Source: Diphasiastrum complanatum
Taxonomy: Eukaryota; Streptophyta; Lycopodiopsida; Lycopodiales; Lycopodiaceae
Assembly: GCA_029204225.1 (NCBI GenBank)
Contig: CM055106.1
Location: 1,918,738 to 1,982,737, forward strand
Reading direction: 5' to 3'
DNA length: 64,000 nt
How positions within the stretch are numbered: the stretch's first letter is position 1; every line of letters begins with the position of its first letter. A model generated the notes under the pieces. The model searched no databases. It was not told where the DNA came from and saw only the letters and a list, made by a program, of their open reading frames with translations. Below are positions 57,901 to 64,000 of the stretch, one piece after another. The position numbers were made by a program, and so were the translations under genes.

Positions 57901-60900
57901 CATACAATACTTAAGGGCATACATTTAAGCGCACATCTGATTGGTGCTCTTCAATAATCTATGAAAGAGATAGTTCATTGTTCATCAATTACAGTCATTT
58001 TTTCATCAATCCATCTTACAAAGGTGTTGCCCATACGTTGTTTCTACCTCTTCCATTAAGGTTGTGATCTTTATAAGCAGTTCCTTCGTGGGTTGTCTTC
58101 AGCTTCCTTTTGTCTCTAATCTTTGGGATCACAATATTCAGCAAAGTTGAAGTGATAAAACAAAAGTCATCTACTTCAAAACAAGTTGACACGCTGTGTT
58201 TCTTTGATTGTGCCTCTTTGTATCTTGTCTGTTTCCTTTGTCCTCTTTTGATTTGCATATGCACTTCTCTATAATTGGCTTGCCAAGTTTGATGCATGCC
58301 TTGCTACCAAGTTTATCATACTACTTACCACGATTCACCATTCTCCACAGTTATTACAATTACCTTCATTCATGTCTATCTTTTCTTCAAATAATCCTAT
58401 TTTTGTTGTCTTTCCTACTGCTTTAGACCTCCGTGGTTTAGACCTCCGTGATGCTGGAAATGAGACTCAAGTATCAGATTTTGTTGTAGCAGAGTTTCAG
58501 GTGCATACTCTTCTCATGGGTGGCAGCAATGTATAAGAGCCAGTTCTTTTGTAACTATAATCCTATATAAATCCGACTTGACCATTACCCGCACTACGCT
58601 ATCTAATCACTCCTCTCTATGTTTCCACCCAGGCTCAATTATGAAGCAGTAGCTTCAACTACCTATCCTACCCCTTGTTGCCCACAATAATCGTGTTAGA
58701 AAGTGTCAAGGCTATAGGACTTGCACAACACTCTAGGAACACAAATGGACGGGTAGCTCAATGGTAGAGCACCCCACCGGAATGGGGGAGGTGCTAGGTT
58801 CAATCGACCACACACACCAAGTGTAACAGATTTTGACATGGTATCAGAGCAGGCTATTTGGTAATAAGAGAGAGAGATTGTTTGCAGGGTTGCAAGAAGA
58901 TTAATTCGAGGAGCTGAAGCTGCATGTGGAGTCAACGTTGTTAGGAAGACAACAGGAATCTTCTAGGAGAAGATTGGAGGGAAGTTATTGGCTGTTTACA
59001 GATTGATATGTTAGAGCTTTGCTCAATTCTCCTATAATCTGATTTCTCTTTAATCTCTATGCTTGGTTTGTGTGAGTGCTAGTAGGACTAGTAACTCTAT
59101 CTAGAATTTGTATCACAAATTCTGACATGGTATCAGAACCATGGTTGTGGGTGTGGTCTAGGAGGGCGGTAGCTAAAAAGGGCTATGCCTTGAGGGGGAG
59201 TGTTAAAAAGTGTCAAGGCTATAGCCCTTGCACAACACTCTAGGAACCCAAATGGATGGGTAGCTCAATGGTAGAGCACCCCACCGCAATGGGGGAGGTC
59301 CTAGGTTCAATCCCTAGCCCGAATTGCTAGCCCGACCACACACACCAAGTGTGAAACCTTTTCACATCTGATACCATGTCAGAATTTGTGATACAAATTC
59401 TAGATGGAGTTACTAGTCCTACTAGCACTCACACAACCAAGCATAGAGATTATAGAGAAATCAAATTATAGGAGAATTGAGAAAGCTCTAACATATTGGA
59501 ATTATCTTGTGGTCAAGCGCCAGCCTACATATATAGTTTCTCTAAACTACGTAAAAGGCCAAGAGCCTAAAGCAAATAGCAAAAGAGCAAAAGCTAATTG
59601 CTAATAATACTACCTATATTGGGTAAATACCCAAGGTGAATTTCTAAGTACTAAAATAGATCCTAATCTAGTATTAGTGTGCCCACCTACATGCATAAGC
59701 AATAAAAAAATGAATTTACTATAAATAGTAAAGGCCCCTATAATAGCACGCAGGCATGGCCAAACACGTTAATTCCTAACAGTGGCTACCAACGAAGCAC
59801 TTTTTATCACATTGGATGAGCAACTAGTGGAAATAGGTTTTCCTCTTATGCATAGTTGGGAGTACTCTTCACAAGACCCACCTTCAGCATGAGCTACGTG
59901 GCTACTAGTCGATTGGGAAAAAGAATCCTCCCTAATCAACATGGACCAGTTTTGCTTCAAGAGACATACATGGGATGCAAAGACCAAGACTCATCTTTTT
60001 GACACTCTAGTCAATCTCAAAACTATGTATACGGTAGAGGCATAGTGTGTTAGGTCAAGCTTGTCACAGTCTTCAGCATACTTTGAGACAACTCTATGTT
60101 TCCTCACACCTGTTGCAAGTGGAGGCAAGTCACTTCCACGAGAACCTCAGGAAGACGACATTTGCCAGATGCGTACAATGGGAGATGTTGAGACACCCGA
60201 GCGATTTGTTTGACTTGCCCAATCTAATATAAGATCATAGGGAGATATTATTGCCTCATTTAGAATCAGCCAGTTACTCTTCACTCCTTGATATTACACA
60301 AGGAACAAAGATATTGCCTTGATGATATCAGAAATGTTTCTCGAATTTTAAACTGGCACATAAATCAACTTAAGCTTCTCAAAATTGACATTTTCTATGC
60401 CCATCACAAGAAGTGCATGTCTAAGGGATGTTGATATATATGTTGCAAGGTCAAACCATGATTTTTGATATTCAATATGATACTTCACAAAAATGTGTAT
60501 ATACATTGTGCAATAGCATGTGTAAAACATAAAATATATAGGTGGGTGTATGATGTCCTATGTGAGTCTCCTTGACTTAGATCATCTTTTTTGAAGTTGA
60601 AGATTCAAGACGTCCTAAGCCCATTTTTTCTAGAGTTAAAGGCTAAAGTTATTTCAAGATCCAAAAAGAGCATATTTTCATCAAGATTCAAAAAATCCAA
60701 ATGTTTTCAAAGGTTTAATTAGAGCAAAATGTGAAGCCTACTTAAATTTTCAAGAAAATTTTGCTTCTATTGCTATGATTCTCAACATCAAAACATAAAA
60801 GACTTGTTGGCAACGGAGCGCAATTATGTAGCAAAACTAAAAACATTGTTGTAAATTGGATTACTATTTAAAAAAAAATAATCAATTGTGAAATTCCAAA

Positions 60901-62812
60901 TATTGTCAATTAGTGGTAATTTGAAGCATTCTTTCTTCTATAATAAATGAATGTTAGAACCTTTCTCAAATCATTGAACTAGTTACTTCCTTTCATGAGC
61001 ATCGAAATGGTTCACAAATCACTATCACCATTTTCCAGAAAGTTCAACATTCTGGGAAGCACTTTGTAAAGAGAACAACGACATCCTTAATTAATCTGTT
61101 GCACAATCCATGGAACGAGGTAGAAGGATGTAGGATTTATTGATTGTAGGTATGCAATAAAATAGTTTTCCACTTGTGAAGAGGCCATTGGCTATCTATG
61201 TCCTTTTTGAACCTCGACATTCGTCAATCTCATATGCCAGTTCAAAAAGGAGTTGTATGCACGTGAATCAGCTGAGATAACTAGGACTATACAATTTAGG
61301 GAGACAAAAGTTATCAACGTAAAAATTTTACACAACTAGAACATGGGATACCTAATACTTTAAACTTTAACAATTCTTGTGGCAATAGAAACAGAAACTA
61401 GATGTTAACATGTACATGTTAGATGAAGCATAATGCTTACAACTAGCAATTTGTCAAGGCCTTGGAAATTGTGGTCTTTGTTTCTAAGGAGTTAAATATT
61501 TTATCTAAAGACGTTCCATCTCAAGCAAGCACTTTCAAAATTGAGACCTTCCCCGAAGCGGAGAATTTGAAAGAACCCATAAAGCCTTCGCAAGAGTAAG
61601 CATCTAATTTACGTTTAAGGTGGACTTGTAGTCTTGAACTTTGTCCACCCACAAAGTCTTAGACCATCAACTCCATAATGCATGGGACTGATTGAATCCC
61701 ATTCACATCTTCACAATTACAAGTATTTCAATTTCAGTTTACTAAGTAGTAAGTACTAGTTGTTCAAAATCACGTTTACAAACTGTGATTCAGCAATCAC
61801 AACTGAAGTTGTGATCGCAAAATGATGGCAGAAATCAACATCCAAAACTCTGAAGTAACTGGACTCAGGAAATCAGAAAATTGCTAGTCAGCTGAATCTC
61901 AGGAAATCACGGATGAAATATTGTCAACCTTGATTATAGGGAACTCGTGATATTAGAGCTTGTGATCATATTTTCCCAGGCGTGAACTTTTAAAAGTTGT
62001 TGATCATCACTATAATAGTTTGAGCATGAGCAAGGTTATTATGGATTGCAAAGTATAGCATGTTTATCGACAGTTTCAGATGATATAGCACATTCAAACA
62101 TAGGAAAGCCCATTGTGGGGACCATGATGACATAGCTTCAATCGTTCAAACCTCAAGTAAGAGAACTTGATCCTAACAGTACCCAACAATGAAGAGCAAC
62201 AAAAAAAAAATCGAATTTGGGGTAAGTCGCACAAGAGCCCTAACCTGCTTCGATGACTCTGGAATTTGACCTGAAGATCAGTATGAGCTGAAAACGATAT
62301 CCTCAAGTGGCAAGTTTCAACGTGTTCAGGGAGTAAATACCTGCAATTCAAAGATGATACACCTGACAGTGAATTACCTTCTACTCTTGCCAGCCATATC
62401 TCTAATTTGAAATGGTCATGTCCAATCTACAGTGCATGTACTACCATGACTATGTGCTACCTTGGTATGCTCCGCCCATCAAGAGCATTTCTAGCAGCAG
62501 ATGCTGTGGTTGCATCAGTAAACTGCACCAGAGCCTGAAAATTAAACCATGTTAAAAATAAGTGCAAGAAGTAAAAAATGAGAGGCGGCAAGTTCAACAG
62601 GGAGAGCAAAGTGAAAAACCACATCCAACACCAAGCATCACTGCACACCTGAAAACCAGCAGTCTTCTCAAAAGTGGCAATCTTGTGCACAAATCCAAAG
62701 GCAGAGAAAACCTGCAAGTGATATTGAATCAAAAAGAAACGCTTAAGATTATCATTATCAAACATGCAGGTTGAAAGTAATGCCAAATACCAGAGCTCAT
62801 CTGACACATAAA

Positions 62813-62895
<83 letters not shown>

Positions 62896-64000
62896 CAAGG
62901 GTGTGCATTCCAAAAATAGAGAGGGTGCACAGTCCAGTTTATATTGAAATTTCAGCATCAAGTTGAACTCAGTATGGGAAAACAAACTCCTTAAGAAAAG
63001 ATAGAAAAAAAGTATTTGAACCATGAGTGCAAGGACTAACAGCATGTTCACTTAATGTTAAATGATCGAATGACCAACTTATTAACATAGAAATGCCCGA
63101 GACAGGCAAGCCATATCCATACATATATACCCATCTCTTCTTTGTTCATCCTAAACGAGGCAAAGGCATCCTCGCATACAGGTAAATGACCAGATGACCC
63201 ACTTATTAAAATAGAAATGCCAGAGACAAGAAACCCATATCCACAAATCCAAACACATCCCTTCTCTATTTGTACTAAACTCTTCCTTTCCTGATATCAA
63301 CAAAAGAACAGCAGAGAAAAAATGCACGCATACCAACTACAGAAATGTAGTTTGCAAGATATACATGGCGCCCATGCCTACAAATCATAAAAGCTGGAAA
63401 CAATTATTAACTTCTAGACATGGGGCAAAACAAAAAGCCAACAAAACCATCTTTAAGATATAATCTTGCATAATTTACAGTGTTATCTGTTCCCACACAT
63501 GAACCAAATACTATAGTGCAAGCCTTTAAAGGTTCCTAAATTATAAAAACATAACTCCTAAAATGACAACCACAAGCACAAAAGGTTGAGGGCTAAAGCT
63601 AGAGATCTCAGAGATGAATACATATCAATCTCAAGACATGAGGTGGATAGGGTTAAGAGTAGGTCAAAAGGTAAGTGCGGGCGAAGGAAAGGAAAACAAA
63701 CACACATGCGCCTTCTCCAATGCAGCAGGCTGTCATCGAGATTGCGGCCATCACATGGACCTGTTGATCCATGTAGCTTTCCATCAATCACCCAAACTAT
63801 GCATCAAAGACAACCCATTAAGTAGTTGATTTTGAATGATAAAAAGATTGCATTGCAAAGTGTTTAAAACAATGGCTTCCACAAGATTACGTCAATTGTT
63901 TTTGGGAATGTACCACCAACTTGGCTGCCGCATCCTTCAAGCAATCTTCCTATAAGATTTGGGAACATGGCTTACCAGGTGTAATACGTCAATGCTCACA
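51328..64000 (-). CDS. PTB: Polypyrimidine tract-binding protein (PTB1/PTB2 type), 5' part beyond window
   Basis: A nuclear and cytoplasmic RNA-binding splicing regulator that binds CU-rich RNA through RRM domains. Minus-strand exons are 63,976-64,000 (partial), 62,649-62,711, 62,461-62,534, 62,245-62,340, 56,018-56,075, 55,828-55,935, 55,616-55,697, 52,042-52,154 and 51,328-51,918. All junctions are GT-AG and phases agree, giving about 402 codons without a stop. The first four exons encode one PTB-type RRM (VSIDVLHL, VFSAFGFVHKI, ALVQFTDA, FSAHTDLQVKFQSHRSRDYT). The next four encode a second (SNVLLASIENMQYAVTIDV, VFSAFGTVQKI, ALVQYP, KEALEGHCIYDGG, YSRHTDLNVK). The first RRM and the start codon lie right of 64,000. 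The last exon adds a long Pro/Gly/Ser-rich tail. CDS parts are certain; isoform use is not. Confidence 0.95.
52155..55615 (-). other. PTB intron, 3.46 kb
   Basis: Splits the last RRM between QYP and DVATAV. No gene inside. It holds a 31-bp near-perfect tandem duplication at 53,647-53,708 and otherwise unique-looking AT-rich sequence. Confidence 0.85.
58694..58838 (+). repeat. TRIM left terminal repeat
   Basis: 145 bp. Contains A box TAGCTCAATGG (58,754-58,764) and B box GGTTCAATC (58,797-58,805), 43 bases apart from start to start, as in a tRNA gene. Confidence 0.75.
59201..59366 (+). repeat. TRIM right terminal repeat
   Basis: 166 bp. A box at 59,261-59,271 and B box at 59,304-59,313, with the same spacing as the left copy. 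Confidence 0.75.
59255..59325 (+). ncRNA. tRNA-like sequence within TRIM terminal repeat
   Basis: It folds by hand into a D arm (GCTC/GAGC), an anticodon-like arm (CCCCA/TGGGG, six-base loop instead of seven) and a perfect T arm (CTAGG, TTCAATC, CCTAG). The acceptor stem pairs only partly. It is therefore tRNA-derived but not a functional tRNA. The left copy (58,747-58,806) keeps the D arm, the anticodon-like arm and both promoter boxes but has lost the T-arm 3' strand. Whether pol III transcribes it is unknown. Confidence 0.65.
59377..59781 (-). repeat. Copia-type LTR on minus strand next to the TRIM
   Basis: 405 bp from TGTTAGGAATTAACG (right) to TTCTGACA (left), followed on the minus strand by TGGTATCAGA, a PBS (59,367-59,376). 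Its last 117 bp are an inverted copy of 59,009-59,127 with few differences. The rest of its element is not recognisable. Confidence 0.6.
62819..62894. repeat. (TC)29(AC)9 compound microsatellite in PTB intron
   Basis: 58 bases of TC followed by 18 of AC, 107 bases from the 5' end of the VFSAFGFVHK exon on the intron side. On the transcribed strand this is GT/GA-rich, so it is not a pyrimidine-rich PTB site in the mRNA sense. Confidence 0.95.
63060..63305. repeat. Imperfect tandem duplication, period about 123 bp, in PTB intron
   Basis: Units starting near 63,060 and 63,183 share TAAATGA.C.ATGACC.ACTTATTAA and ATAGAAATGCC.GAGACA in order, with about 80% identity by eye. Confidence 0.75.

Larger units (their letters stand above)
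58694..59366 (+). mobile_element. TRIM-like miniature LTR element with tRNA-like sequence in its terminal repeats
   Basis: 673 bp in all. The left terminal repeat (58,694-58,838, 145 bp) begins TGTTAG, ends GACA and is followed at once by a PBS (TGGTATCAGAGC, 58,839-58,850). The right terminal repeat (59,201-59,366, 166 bp) begins TGTTAA after the purine tract GAGGGGGAG (59,192-59,200) and ends CACA. The two repeats match closely; the right one has 21 extra bases after the B box. The 350-bp interior has no coding capacity but includes a partial copy of another LTR (59,009-59,127). This is the layout of a terminal-repeat retrotransposon in miniature. No target duplication is seen, because the right flank continues into another LTR. 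Confidence 0.72.
56076..62244 (-). other. PTB intron, 6.17 kb
   Basis: Lies between the SHRS and RDYTNP codons. It contains the miniature LTR element at 58,694-59,366, an LTR on the minus strand at 59,377-59,781, and GTTCC/GGAAC-rich stretches near 57,120-57,215 and 57,725-57,840. No protein-coding gene is evident on either strand. Confidence 0.85.

Noticed and set aside
58747-58806. A genuine tRNA gene
   Set aside because: The anticodon-like loop has six bases, the acceptor stem pairs poorly, the T arm is broken in this copy, and the sequence recurs inside terminal repeats. It is tRNA-derived, not a working tRNA.
58694-59366. Retrozyme (small LTR element with hammerhead ribozyme)
   Set aside because: Size, PBS and PPT would fit, but I found no hammerhead core (CTGATGA with a paired GAAA) in either terminal repeat.
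62457-62930. A 157-codon frame overlapping two PTB exons
   Set aside because: It reads through the intron between the exons. The splice sites and the phase of the PTB exons explain the real coding parts.

Overview
This window is nuclear DNA of a land plant. The only cellular gene is the 3' two-thirds of a polypyrimidine-tract-binding protein (PTB) gene of the plant PTB1/PTB2 type, on the minus strand from 51,328 past the right edge at 64,000. It has canonical GT-AG introns, two of them long (3.5 and 6.2 kb). Everything left of about 49.8 kb is AT-rich, nested LTR-retrotransposon DNA. I cannot name the species. The long introns and repeat density suggest a large genome.

Layout. 1-1,808 and 8,242-8,337: a degraded coiled-coil reading frame, probably the extra 3' ORF of a gypsy-like element (G1). 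It is split by A1, a complete and apparently intact Ty1/copia element (1,809-8,241, minus) with 656-bp LTRs that differ at one base, a 5-bp target duplication, PBS, PPT and an uninterrupted 1,317-codon gag-pol. 8,638-9,900: 3' LTR of G1. 9,905-10,983: truncated sister of A1 (A2). 11,876-13,256: internally deleted copy of a second copia family (Z). 13,257-17,220: no gene; a 41-bp-arm hairpin. 17,221-20,631: an unrecognised small ORF with a TATA box, then an antisense Ty3/gypsy RNase H-integrase remnant (G2) containing a solo LTR (family V). 20,632-24,812: chimeric copia element (family X joined to family Y1). 24,813-29,892: Y2, a nearly full-length minus-strand copia with a mutated reverse transcriptase. 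29,893-35,800: old non-coding repeats, a gag relic and an LTR relic. About 35,800-42,079: a second X-to-Y chimera (X, Y3), whose 3' LTR is cut by element Z (42,080). Z is fused to an A-like element (W), duplicating part of the RT. 46,117-46,318: a (CT)101 microsatellite. 46,774-49,755: degraded family V element. 49,756-51,327: 3' flank of PTB. 51,328-64,000: PTB.

How it fits together. At least five copia families (A, X, Y, Z, V) are present. Wherever a primer-binding site is visible it is an initiator-tRNA-Met type (TGGTATCAGAGC or a close variant). Three elements are recombinants that join different families inside coding sequence. Ten exact copies of the palindrome CACACGTGTG (G-box core) occur, all inside LTRs of families A, Y, Z and V. 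The largest PTB intron holds a very small LTR-type element (58,694-59,366) whose terminal repeats each carry a tRNA-like sequence with pol III A and B boxes. Its plan resembles Cassandra TRIMs, which carry 5S rRNA instead. This is the item I would examine first.
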